Of a stretch of DNA of 64,000 bases, positions 56,729 to 64,000 are shown piece by piece. The DNA is taken from NCBI GenBank assembly GCA_934636655.1, contig CAKUAS010000008.1, forward strand, positions 47,238-111,237, in the 5' to 3' direction. The notes beneath the pieces were generated by a model. The model saw nothing but the letters and a program-made list of their open reading frames with translations. It made no database searches and was not told where the DNA came from. This DNA is from an uncultured Oscillospiraceae bacterium (GTDB lineage: Bacteria > Bacillota > Clostridia > Oscillospirales > Oscillospiraceae). A program made the translations under genes and the position numbers. Position 1 is the first letter of the stretch. The number at the start of each line of letters is the position of its first letter.

Positions 56729-58036
56729 TCAGATGATTATGCCGCGCTTTTTCGCCTCAAAGGTGAGCTCGTCGCGGAAATCGGGATGAGCGATGGCGAT
56801 GAGCTGACGGGTGCGCTCGCCGAGGCTGCGGCCGCGCAGATGCGCGATACCGTACTCGGTGACGATGTAGTCAACGTCGTTCTTCGAGGTGGTGCATACT
56901 GCGCCCGGGGTGAGGATGGGCTTTATTTTGCTTATCGTGCCGCCCTTCGCGGTCGAGGTGAAAGCGATAAAGCTCTTGCCGCCCTTTGACTGGCATGCGC
57001 CGCGGACAAAGTCGATCTGGCCGCCGGAGCCGGACATGTGCTTGGTGCCGACAGACTCCGCACAGACCTGGCCGAAGAAGTCGACCTCGATGGCCGCGTT
57101 TATGGAGATCATATTGTCGTTCTTGCAGATGACGTTGGGATCGTTGACGTAGTCGACGGGCAGTATCACCATTGCGGGGTTATCATCAACAAAATCATAA
57201 ATTCTCTTGGAACCGTAAGCAAAGGTGGTAACGCTCTTGTTGCGGTGGATCTGCTTTTTGGAGTTGTTGACAGCGCCGCACTCGATGAGTTCGACCATGG
57301 AGTCGGTGAACATTTCGGTATGTATGCCGAGGTCGTGCTTACTCTTGAGCGCCATGCCGGTAGCGTCGGGGATAGCGCCGATGCCGAGCTGGATGCATGC
57401 GCCGTCGGGGATCTGCTCTGCGATGAGGTTGCCGATGGTCTGGCTGACCTCGTCGATAACGACGGGAGGAATAACGGGCAGCTCGTGGTTATATTCGACG
57501 ATAGCGTCGACCTGAGAAACGTGAAGCTGAGTACCGGTCAGGCATCTCGGCTGATTCTCGTTTACCTCAACGAAAATTCTCTTAGCCTTATCGATCATCG
57601 CCTCGGCGTAGGAGCCGTTGAGTGCGAGGCTGAAGTAGCCGTGGCTGTCCATGGGCGAAACTTCAATGCAGAACGCATCGTACTCGTACTCTGCGCGGAT
57701 GTGGCGCGGGATATCACGGTAATAGGTCGGCAGAAGGTCAGCCCAGCCGCCGTTTATCGCCTTGCGGGCATAGCCGGAGCTGAACCAAGAGTAGCCGGTC
57801 ATCTTGCCGAACAGCTCTGGATCGGTGTAAAACTCAAAGGGATAGGCGTCAAGAAGGGTCTGCACCTGCACGCCCTTGATATCACTGTTCTTGACTCTTG
57901 CGCTGATTGCGTTCATAATTGCAGGTGCCTGCGAGGGCGCGGTATCCATGCCCAGAACCCAGCCGGACTCGACCTGCTTTGCAAGCTCTTCTGCACTTAT
58001 GAGTTTTTCAGCGTATAATGCTTTAAAATCGGTCAT
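56729..58036 (-). CDS. Acetyl-CoA hydrolase/transferase family CoA-transferase (4-hydroxybutyrate or butyrate type)
   Basis: This cytoplasmic class I-type CoA-transferase has 435 aa. The catalytic glutamate lies in LGIHTEMFTDSMVELIECG, preceded by the glycine loop LGIGAIPDATGMAL. The C-terminal block YIVTEYGIAHLRGRSLGERTRQLI is conserved in the family. The motif GIHTEMFTD with AIPDA is closer to 4-hydroxybutyrate CoA-transferases than to butyryl-CoA:acetate CoA-transferases, but the two are easily confused. ATG 58036 follows AGGAG by 8 nt, preferred to a GTG at 58045. It is monocistronic and fits a fermentative CoA-ester metabolism. Confidence 0.85.
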   Translation of the reverse strand: MTDFKALYAEKLISAEELAKQVESGWVLGMDTAPSQAPAIMNAISARVKNSDIKGVQVQTLLDAYPFEFYTDPELFGKMTGYSWFSSGYARKAINGGWADLLPTYYRDIPRHIRAEYEYDAFCIEVSPMDSHGYFSLALNGSYAEAMIDKAKRIFVEVNENQPRCLTGTQLHVSQVDAIVEYNHELPVIPPVVIDEVSQTIGNLIAEQIPDGACIQLGIGAIPDATGMALKSKHDLGIHTEMFTDSMVELIECGAVNNSKKQIHRNKSVTTFAYGSKRIYDFVDDNPAMVILPVDYVNDPNVICKNDNMISINAAIEVDFFGQVCAESVGTKHMSGSGGQIDFVRGACQSKGGKSFIAFTSTAKGGTISKIKPILTPGAVCTTSKNDVDYIVTEYGIAHLRGRSLGERTRQLIAIAHPDFRDELTFEAKKRGIII

Positions 58037-58077
58037 TTTTAACACTCCTGAAACAATATTGTGTCTAAGCTGGTGAT

Positions 58078-58106
58078 ATTATATAATAGCACGTCGTTAA
58101 ATTCAA
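58078..58106 (-). promoter_or_regulatory. Sigma-A promoter of the CoA-transferase gene
   Basis: On the minus strand TTGAAT (58101-58106) and TATAAT (58078-58083) are separated by 17 bp. Confidence 0.8.
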
Positions 58107-58169
58107 GTATGCGCAGCCCCATTTTGGGCGTAATCACTAATTTATTAAATAACGATCACGGAGGTCAAT

Positions 58170-58985
58170 ATGAAGTTTACGAAAATGCACGGAGCCGGAA
58201 ACGACTTCGTTATCATAAATACGCTTGAAGAAGAGATAGACTTTGATGCCGTTCCGCTGCTCGCACGAACGCTGTGCTGCCGCAGAACGGGCATCGGCGC
58301 AGACGGGCTCATGCTCGTCGCTCCCGCGAAGGGAGATGCCGACTACAGGCTGCTGTTTTACAACGCCGACGGCAGTCTCGGCGAAATGTGCGGCAACGGG
58401 GCGCGGTGCATCGCACGCTACGGCTATGAGCACGGCCTTGCCGGAAAAACGCAGCGCATCGAGACGACCGCCGGTCTCGTCACCGGTGAGAGGATGAGCG
58501 AGACGCTCTACCGCATAAGGCTAAACGACCCCACGGTCATCGACCTGCATCGCACTGCCGAGGGGTGCGACTGCGCATACATAGAGTTAGGCTGCCCGGG
58601 CATACCGCACGCGGTGCTCATAAAGGACGATTGGGATGAAACGGCTGAGGACGAGCTCCGCGCGCTCGGCAAGGCGCTCAGGTACTCCACCGCTTTTCCG
58701 AATGGCGCAAACGTCAGCTTTGTTAAGCTCACGGGAGAGGACGAGATAAAGGCAGTCACCTACGAGCGCGGCGTTGAGGACTTCACCCTCGCCTGCGGCA
58801 CTGGCTGCGGCAGCATCGTGACGGCGCTGACGCTCATGGGGCTCGTGTCGGGCGCAAACGTCAGAGTTTCAATGCCCGGCGGCGAGCTGTTCATATCGCT
58901 CACGCGCGATAACGATACGACGCGAGATGTGTACCTCACTGGGCCGACCTGCGTGGCATTCGAGGGCAAAACGAGAGAAATATAA
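58170..58985 (+). CDS. dapF: Diaminopimelate epimerase
   Basis: This cytoplasmic enzyme converts LL- to meso-diaminopimelate for lysine and peptidoglycan synthesis. The two catalytic cysteines are in GEMCGNGARCIA and LACGTGCGS, and the start MKFTKMHGAGNDFVII is diagnostic. The protein is 271 aa. CGGAGG lies 6-7 nt before the ATG. No riboswitch or lysine-linked control is visible in its 130-bp leader, unlike the transporter at 13804. The ECF sigma gene follows 68 bp downstream and may share its transcript. Confidence 0.96.
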   Translation: MKFTKMHGAGNDFVIINTLEEEIDFDAVPLLARTLCCRRTGIGADGLMLVAPAKGDADYRLLFYNADGSLGEMCGNGARCIARYGYEHGLAGKTQRIETTAGLVTGERMSETLYRIRLNDPTVIDLHRTAEGCDCAYIELGCPGIPHAVLIKDDWDETAEDELRALGKALRYSTAFPNGANVSFVKLTGEDEIKAVTYERGVEDFTLACGTGCGSIVTALTLMGLVSGANVRVSMPGGELFISLTRDNDTTRDVYLTGPTCVAFEGKTREI

Positions 58986-59053
58986 AAAATTTTTCTTTTC
59001 CATGCAATAAAACGGGCCGCTCAAGCATTGTTATGGTGAAAGGACTTCACAAG

Positions 59054-59620
59054 ATGCTTTTTATGACGCTTTCGACAAGTGAATACTCCGAGTCCGAGGC
59101 CATAGAGACGCTGCTTGCACGCATTGCCCGGGGCGATAAGGACGCGCTTGGCAGTCTCTACGAGCGCACACACGCCGCGGTTTTCGGCTTTACGATGAGT
59201 ATGTGCTCCTCCCCCGCCGATGCCGAGGATATCCTGCACGACACCTATCTTGCGGTGTTTTCCTCTGCCGAAAGCTACAAGGCAAATGGAAAGCCAATGG
59301 CATGGATCATGACCATTGCCAAAAATCTTGCCCGTATGCGAATGAGAAAAGCCCGTCGACAGCTTGACATCGCAGACGAGGACTGGGGGCAGTATCTTGC
59401 CGCAAGGGACGAGGTCCGCCCCGACGAGCGCATACTGCTTCAGACAGCGATGAAGATCCTTTCCGATACAGAGCAGCAGATCGTGATGCTGCACGCAGTG
59501 GCCGGAGTTAAGCACCGCGAGATCGCGGCGATACTGGATATACCTACTGCGACGGCAATATCCAAATACTCACGGGCATTGAAGAAGCTCGCAGCTGCAA
59601 TGGAGGTGAAAGGCGGATGA
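59054..59620 (+). CDS. ECF-type RNA polymerase sigma factor
   Basis: This is a 188-aa alternative sigma factor. Region 2 contains DKDALGSLYERTHAAVFGF and DAEDILHDTYLAVFSS. Region 4 contains LQTAMKILSDTEQQIVMLH and the helix-turn-helix VAGVKHREIAAILDIPTATAISKYSRALKKL. I chose the ATG at 59054, which has AAAGGA 9 nt upstream. An ATG at 59033 would add 7 residues. The stop overlaps the next gene (ATGA), and that gene encodes a membrane protein. This is the standard sigma/anti-sigma arrangement for sensing events outside the cell. Confidence 0.9.
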   Translation: MLFMTLSTSEYSESEAIETLLARIARGDKDALGSLYERTHAAVFGFTMSMCSSPADAEDILHDTYLAVFSSAESYKANGKPMAWIMTIAKNLARMRMRKARRQLDIADEDWGQYLAARDEVRPDERILLQTAMKILSDTEQQIVMLHAVAGVKHREIAAILDIPTATAISKYSRALKKLAAAMEVKGG

Positions 59621-60663
59621 ACAGCAAAAACGTTGAAGCCTGGCTGCGCTCCTCGGTTTCGCACGCGGCTCCCGACTCTCTGGACGATATCCTCAGCGCG
59701 TGTGACAGCGAGAAAGGAAAAATACCACTTGTAGAAACAAAGCCCGCGTTCCCGCTGCGCCGCCTTGGTGCGATAGCGGCGATGTTCGCAATTGTGATCG
59801 TCGGTGTTTTCGCCGCGAAAATTCTGAGCTCAGTTCAGTTCCCTGTATACCCCAATATCAGCGGTCCCGGCGGCGAAAGCGTTATCGACGGCCTGTATCT
59901 GCCCGACGACGTTGAGGTCGAGGCAGAGGGAAAAACAGCAAAGCTGTACGAGCTCGACATGAGCTTTGAGCGGGTGACGGAGCAGATAGAGCGCTGCCTC
60001 GGAGCCTCGCTTCCGGCCGAAACTAAAGAGCGCTTAAAACTCGGCCAAATGTGTACTTTTAAAGGATATAATATTTGTATTGAACCGGACACCAATTACT
60101 GGACGCTCACAAAGTTTAATCGCTCCCGCGCCGCGGTCGAAGGAGCTATCAGCGAAGATGAGGCCGCCGAGATTGCAAAGCGCTTTGTTGCCGAAAATGA
60201 GCTGTGGCCGGATGAGATCGAGGATATCAAGGTCGCAAAGCAGGAGGGCATAAACGCTGACGGCGTGTACGGGGTCACTGAGTATTCCGTTTTCTTTTAT
60301 CCCGATATCGATGGAAGAACGGTTTTGGGGCGGTATAGGATAAGCATCGATGTGAGCCTTAACGGCGATATAATCGCTGTGTTTTATCTCATAAACCCGC
60401 TCGGCAACGCAGCCGACGTAGAGCTCAAGGGCCGCGAGGATATCACTGCCGACATTGAATCGAAAAATTATGTCGGAGACTTTTTCGAAATTGATAGTGA
60501 CTCAGACGCAAATATAATCGCCTGTGAGCTCATCTACTATGCCGACGGCTGTACACACTGGGGCAAAACCTACGCTTTTCCCGTCTACAGTCTGATCGTC
60601 GAGGGCAAAAGCGCTACCGGCGAAACCGTGCGCGCAAGCTTACTGATAGACGCGCAAAAATAG
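59617..60663 (+). CDS. Membrane protein, probable anti-sigma factor of the adjacent ECF sigma
   Basis: This 348-aa single-pass membrane protein has a short cytoplasmic part (about residues 1-48, including DSLDDILSACDSEKG), one membrane helix (LGAIAAMFAIVIVGVFAAKIL) and an ectodomain of about 275 residues. I see no standard zinc anti-sigma motif, so the role is inferred from the 4-bp overlap with the sigma gene. The ectodomain contains NDP-like repeats of alternating strands (LGRYRISIDVSLNGDIIAVFYL) and ends ASLLIDAQK. It resembles the orphan lipoprotein at 27865 over much of its length, suggesting a shared ligand or partner. Confidence 0.75.
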   Translation: MNSKNVEAWLRSSVSHAAPDSLDDILSACDSEKGKIPLVETKPAFPLRRLGAIAAMFAIVIVGVFAAKILSSVQFPVYPNISGPGGESVIDGLYLPDDVEVEAEGKTAKLYELDMSFERVTEQIERCLGASLPAETKERLKLGQMCTFKGYNICIEPDTNYWTLTKFNRSRAAVEGAISEDEAAEIAKRFVAENELWPDEIEDIKVAKQEGINADGVYGVTEYSVFFYPDIDGRTVLGRYRISIDVSLNGDIIAVFYLINPLGNAADVELKGREDITADIESKNYVGDFFEIDSDSDANIIACELIYYADGCTHWGKTYAFPVYSLIVEGKSATGETVRASLLIDAQK

Positions 60664-60670
60664 AACATTT

Positions 60671-60706
60671 AAAAACCCCCTCCGGTCAGATGACCGGAGG
60701 GGGTGT
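60671..60706. terminator. Terminator after the anti-sigma gene
   Basis: CCCCCTCCGGTC and GACCGGAGGGGG arms form a very stable hairpin between converging genes, although the T run is modest. Confidence 0.75.
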
Positions 60707-60709
60707 GCT

Positions 60710-60880
60710 TTATACATACTGCTTGCGGGGGATCCTGTCGTAGTTCCAAAGCAGGATTGGTTCTACGCAGTAGGCGAGGAACTTCATATCGAGATTAAAG
60801 AAGTATATTGCAAATGTCACGGCGAAAAGTCCCGCTCCGCCGCCGAGCATTTTAAGGGGCAGCATTTTAAGTTTTGACAT
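60710..60880 (-). CDS. Small single-pass membrane protein in the dehydratase operon
   Basis: This 56-aa protein starts with MSKLKMLPLKML and contains one hydrophobic helix (GGGAGLFAVTFAIYFFNL) and a short polar tail ending RIPRKQYV. The ATG at 60880 has AAGGAGGAG about 8 nt upstream, a strong ribosome site that supports real translation. It lies 14 bp after the dehydratase subunit gene. I recognise no family. A membrane anchor or accessory for the dehydratase is possible but is inference. Confidence 0.65.
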   Translation of the reverse strand: MSKLKMLPLKMLGGGAGLFAVTFAIYFFNLDMKFLAYCVEPILLWNYDRIPRKQYV

Positions 60881-60894
60881 ATCGTTTCTCCTCC

Positions 60895-62475
60895 TTACCA
60901 TGCGTGCTCATCCGGCAGGATCTCGATCGTCGGATCTATCGGCTCTTCACGCATAACGGTGCGCATGTACTGGTTGAACTGGTCGCGTATCGCCTGACGG
61001 GTGTAAACTCGCGGGTCGGCAAGGTCATGGCAGACCCAGACGAGGTGGATACCGCGCTCTCTCGCCTGCTCCTCGAACTGGCCGTGCATGCCGGTCAGCG
61101 CCTTGCAGGACATGTGCTCCCACATCATGACCATGTCGGCATTCATCTTCTCGCAGTACTCCCAAAGCTCGTCGACAAGCACCTTGTAGCCGCCGTGGGT
61201 GTGGTTGCGCATTATCATATTCATGGTCAGCCAGGCCATGTCGTAATAAGCCTGCTCGCGGTTTTCGGGCGTATCCTCTTCGGCGATCTCCTCGCTTATG
61301 ACCATCGACAGCATATCCGTCAGAGGCACAACGCCCCAGCACTGGATCATCCAGTAGAGCATATCGATGATATACTGCGGCTGCACACCCCAGACGATGC
61401 ATCTGTGGCGGTATTCGGGCGCCATCATGATTTTGTTCTTATAGCCCTGCTGAACGAGCTTCATGACCTTCTTGTCTATCTCAACGAAAGCGGGATAGCG
61501 GCCGCAGTTGCCCATGTAATTTGTGTCGTTATACAGTGAGAACACTGCGCCGACAAACTGCGGATAAGGCGTGCTGTTGACCTCTAGCCAGCTGACGCGG
61601 TTACGGGTCGTGTTGTTAACACGCTTTGCGCACTCGAAATACGCGTTCCAGTCCCACTTCTCGCCTGTCTGCTCTTCAATAAACTTTATGGCAGCCTTGA
61701 CGTCGTTGGCAGCATACTTCTGAACGTCCTCCTGCGTGTGGCGCATGGGCGCGACGAGCTGGAAGGTCGGTATGCCGTACTCGCGTTCGAGGCGCTTTGC
61801 GATGAGGCCGTTGCCCATGAGCGAGCCGTCGCAGGTCGTATTCACCTGCACTGCGCACTTGCCGAGCACGGGGAAGTCGTCATCAATTGAAACGCCGAGC
61901 TCCGCCTCAGGCATGGGGCATACGTCGCCGGGTATGCCGAACTGCTGGGCAACGTCGAGATAGTGCATACCCGAATGCTGGTTCAAGAGGTTCGCCGAGA
62001 ACATCGTCGGCACCTCGCGCAGGATACAGTTGAGCGTCGGGAAGCCCATCATTACCGCAGTCATGGCGTTTTCGTCCCACAGGACACACTTTTCGGAGTA
62101 TTTTACGTTATTGCCGGTGCGGCGGTCGCCCTTTATTGAGTTATCGATGCACTGTGCAACGTCCTTTACGACGAAGTCCATCGCGGTGTGAGTTATACGC
62201 AGAGGCTCGTCACGCAGGCCGATGGTGAATTTATCGAGCATGTGAGGCACGGCCAGGTAGTTTGCAAACCATCTGTAGCGGAACATTGCCTTGACATTGC
62301 GCGGCTTTATGATAACGCGTGCAAGTATCGACAAAAGGTAGAGCCATCTTGTGTAATCGTACAGCGTGTCCTTTAATCCGCGCCACTCGCGGCGGCGGCG
62401 GACCTTGCCCTGATCAAAAAGAACGCCCAACTGCTTTTCGCCCTTGCGCTCTTTATCGTTTACTACCATCGCCAT
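60895..62475 (-). CDS. 2-hydroxyacyl-CoA dehydratase family subunit (larger)
   Basis: This 526-aa protein of the HgdB/FldBC/BcrBC superfamily binds a [4Fe-4S] cluster. The family dehydrates 2-hydroxyacyl-CoA by a ketyl-radical mechanism or reduces benzoyl-CoA. Candidate cluster cysteines lie in YSEKCVLWD, PGDVCPMPEAE, VNTTCDGSLMG and WEHMSCKALTG. The first 60 residues are a basic extension (VRRRREWRGLKDTLYDYTRWLYLL) not typical of HgdA or HgdB. The gene overlaps its partner by one base (TAATG). No ATP-dependent activator gene (HgdC-like) is in the window. The substrate is unknown. Confidence 0.85.
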   Translation of the reverse strand: MAMVVNDKERKGEKQLGVLFDQGKVRRRREWRGLKDTLYDYTRWLYLLSILARVIIKPRNVKAMFRYRWFANYLAVPHMLDKFTIGLRDEPLRITHTAMDFVVKDVAQCIDNSIKGDRRTGNNVKYSEKCVLWDENAMTAVMMGFPTLNCILREVPTMFSANLLNQHSGMHYLDVAQQFGIPGDVCPMPEAELGVSIDDDFPVLGKCAVQVNTTCDGSLMGNGLIAKRLEREYGIPTFQLVAPMRHTQEDVQKYAANDVKAAIKFIEEQTGEKWDWNAYFECAKRVNNTTRNRVSWLEVNSTPYPQFVGAVFSLYNDTNYMGNCGRYPAFVEIDKKVMKLVQQGYKNKIMMAPEYRHRCIVWGVQPQYIIDMLYWMIQCWGVVPLTDMLSMVISEEIAEEDTPENREQAYYDMAWLTMNMIMRNHTHGGYKVLVDELWEYCEKMNADMVMMWEHMSCKALTGMHGQFEEQARERGIHLVWVCHDLADPRVYTRQAIRDQFNQYMRTVMREEPIDPTIEILPDEHAW

Positions 62476-63671
62476 TACTTTGCACCTCCCTGAAGCTTTT
62501 TGATCTCAATGCTTTCCACGAACGCCTGAACTCGGGTGCGCATCTGACCGACGGACGAGCTTATGTTATACGGCCGGTCGACGGACAATACGGGATAGCC
62601 GTAATCCTCGCGCAGCATGGTCGAACCGAGAAGTCTCTCATACGCCCACGGGTCACAGAACTTTATCTGCTCATAGATTATGCCGTCTGCACCGTACTCC
62701 TTGGCGATGTCGTTTACATACGCCTTGCGGCCGTAGACCTTTTCCATGTTGAACATGCGCGGGCAGTGGCCGTTATAGACATAGTGGCGGCAGACCTGAG
62801 TGAGCGCGTCCTCTTCGTCGTTGAGCTTTATCTCCATTCTGCCGGGCAGCGAGCCGAAGCAGAAACGGTCGGCGCAGACATAAGCGCCCGTCTCCTCGAT
62901 GAGCTTTATGAAGCCGCTGTCATCGACCTCGGAGCCTACGACCGCTATTCTCGCGCGGTATTCCCTATCCTCGGGCTCACGGGTCTTGATCTCCTCAAGC
63001 GTCTCCTCGAGCTTATCGATTATGAGGTACTGCGGCATAACGTATGTAGCAAGGGTCAGAACGTGGAACTCATAGCCCGTTATCCTCGGCTTGGCTTCCT
63101 TGCGGAAGTTGCCGATCTCTGTTATCACACGGCAGACGCGGTTGTGCTCCTCAACGGCTTTGCGTATCGCAGCGTCAGAGACGTCGATCCCGTAGTTTTC
63201 GCTAAGGGGCTTGAGTATATGATTTTTGCACTGCAAAATGAGCAGCTCAACGCCGTTATCGTCGGCCTTGAGGGGTATCTCCATATACTCGTGGAAGAAC
63301 TTATCGTTGCCCTCCCCCATGGTCTTGAGAAGCTCCATATTCTCCACACAGCGGTTTATCATCGTGCAGCCGTCCGGTGCGATGACGCAGTCGGCAAAGT
63401 TGAAGCCGCCTTCAATGGCACGCTCCAAAAGTGCCCTCGACGTTTCGCACAGGAAGCTCGTCATGTAATATGTCGCAATATCCATGGATCCGGTATTTGG
63501 TGCGTGCAGGCGAATGCCGAAGGCATTGCCGAGGTTCATAAGCGGTTCCGGAGTATTCTCGCAAACAAATGCGACACATATTTTCCCGTCCTCTTTTGCC
63601 TGAGTGATGAGCTTGTTGTTCGCCTCCTGCAGGAGGTTCTCGAACCAGTTCAGATGCTTCAGGTCTCTCAT
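62475..63671 (-). CDS. 2-hydroxyacyl-CoA dehydratase family subunit (smaller)
   Basis: This 398-aa partner subunit is of the HgdB/BcrC type. Conserved features include the LGIRLHAPNTGSMD-like N-domain, candidate cluster cysteines in FADCVIAPDGCTMINRC, and the C-terminal DGIIYEQIKFCDPWAYER, which corresponds to the family's FCxxW-type region. The ATG at 63671 has GGGGGAG about 8 nt upstream, while the longer reading frame to 63692 does not. It is the first gene of the operon, with a promoter at 63735-63763. Two unequal subunits fit the heterodimeric dehydratases, so a role in fermenting a 2-hydroxy acid from an amino acid is likely. Confidence 0.86.
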   Translation of the reverse strand: MRDLKHLNWFENLLQEANNKLITQAKEDGKICVAFVCENTPEPLMNLGNAFGIRLHAPNTGSMDIATYYMTSFLCETSRALLERAIEGGFNFADCVIAPDGCTMINRCVENMELLKTMGEGNDKFFHEYMEIPLKADDNGVELLILQCKNHILKPLSENYGIDVSDAAIRKAVEEHNRVCRVITEIGNFRKEAKPRITGYEFHVLTLATYVMPQYLIIDKLEETLEEIKTREPEDREYRARIAVVGSEVDDSGFIKLIEETGAYVCADRFCFGSLPGRMEIKLNDEEDALTQVCRHYVYNGHCPRMFNMEKVYGRKAYVNDIAKEYGADGIIYEQIKFCDPWAYERLLGSTMLREDYGYPVLSVDRPYNISSSVGQMRTRVQAFVESIEIKKLQGGAK

Positions 63672-64000
63672 TGTTAAACTCCCCCATTTCATGTTTTATT
63701 CCGGTTGCGATCCCTTAGGATACTGCATGTTAACATTTTAGCATTTTAGGCATTTTATTTCAATATATTTATGCACTTTCTCTATTTTGTATATTAGTTT
63801 CTCATATTTTTGTGTATATTCACTACATTTATCATTTGTATGTCTAATCACACGTTAGTTTTGTGTGAAGTTTTATATTTATTCTCATTCGCACTTCGAC
63901 TTTACAGTGTTTGCCTTAAAGGGCGAGCGAATTGTCAAACTAAGTGCAACAGGAAGAGAGTTCAAAGTCCCACAAATCCTGAGCAGAACGGAAATTAAGA
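63672..64000. promoter_or_regulatory. AT-rich region with dehydratase operon promoter
   Basis: On the minus strand TTGAAA (63758-63763) and TAAAAT (63735-63740) are separated by 17 bp. The promoter contains repeated GCATTTTA units. The remaining 240 bp to the window edge are AT-rich without a convincing gene or RNA. Confidence 0.65.

Noticed and set aside
62319..63677. 452-codon plus-strand ORF opposite the dehydratase small subunit
   Set aside because: It is a frame shadow, because the opposite strand encodes conserved 2-hydroxyacyl-CoA dehydratase motifs with proper starts.
1..64000. CRISPR array, complete prophage or insertion sequence
   Set aside because: No regularly spaced direct repeats, cas genes, transposase or integrase genes were found. 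The only hints of mobility are palindromic repeats and the tRNA-Gly scar.

Overview
The window reads as chromosome of an anaerobic, endospore-forming Clostridia bacterium (Bacillota), most likely from the Oscillospiraceae. Supporting signs are a SpoIIID gene, S-layer-homology (SLH) surface proteins, a lysine riboswitch, YtrA- and PadR-type repressor cassettes, methionine gamma-lyase, a CoA-transferase and a 2-hydroxyacyl-CoA dehydratase pair typical of amino-acid fermenters, moderate GC coding sequence and AT-rich promoters. Many genes have a recognisable sigma-A promoter with a 17-bp spacer and an intrinsic terminator, so transcription units can be read with some confidence. The genus is inference.

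Layout. 1-2.8 kb: minus-strand operon of an RlmI-like methyltransferase and the ECF vitamin-transporter module (ecfA1, ecfA2, start of ecfT). 2.8-6 kb: YtrA-type repressor, ABC ATPase and permease. 6-11.8 kb: methionine gamma-lyase, zinc-ribbon membrane protein, NSS transporter, phosphoribosyltransferase, tadA, LysR regulator. 11.8-17 kb: NhaC antiporter, then a lysine riboswitch driving a second NhaC-family transporter plus a C39-like peptidase, then pta. 17-23.5 kb: XRE regulator-lepA, SGNH hydrolase, EEP-family protein, glyA, rarD. 23.5-34.3 kb: cell-surface region with a CHAP-SLH protein, an ABC1 kinase, orphan membrane and lipoproteins, two SGNH-SLH paralogues and an acyl-CoA synthetase. 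34.6-43.6 kb: TetR-SDR, phosphofructokinase, PadR-DUF2812-DUF2812, iron alcohol dehydrogenase, PAP2 phosphatase, PadR-DUF1700. 43.6-51.5 kb: Ser/Thr kinase with Ig-like ectodomain, ABC exporter with a long coiled coil, lipase-SLH protein. 51.6-52.2 kb: tRNA-Gly(CCC) beside a truncated hydrolase gene, a likely recombination scar. 52.3-64 kb: MerR regulator, coiled-coil protein, 808-aa SLH protein, spoIIID, CoA-transferase, dapF, ECF sigma/anti-sigma pair, and the 2-hydroxyacyl-CoA dehydratase operon.

Themes. Five exported proteins (one CHAP, two SGNH, one lipase, one Cys-rich) are anchored by SLH repeats, and two share an unusual Cys-repeat module. Metabolic genes point to fermentation of methionine, hydroxy acids and other amino acids through CoA thioesters with acetyl-phosphate formation. 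Small repressor cassettes have visible candidate operators. Intergenic spaces carry several long palindromic elements; two of them (27.7 and 28.9 kb) are clearly related. No CRISPR array, rRNA, complete prophage or insertion sequence was seen.

Most interesting: a lysine-riboswitch operon that includes a cytoplasmic C39-like cysteine peptidase; an orphan lipoprotein paralogous to the ectodomain of the anti-sigma protein; and a receptor-like kinase carrying Big_2/Big_3 domains beside an ABC exporter.
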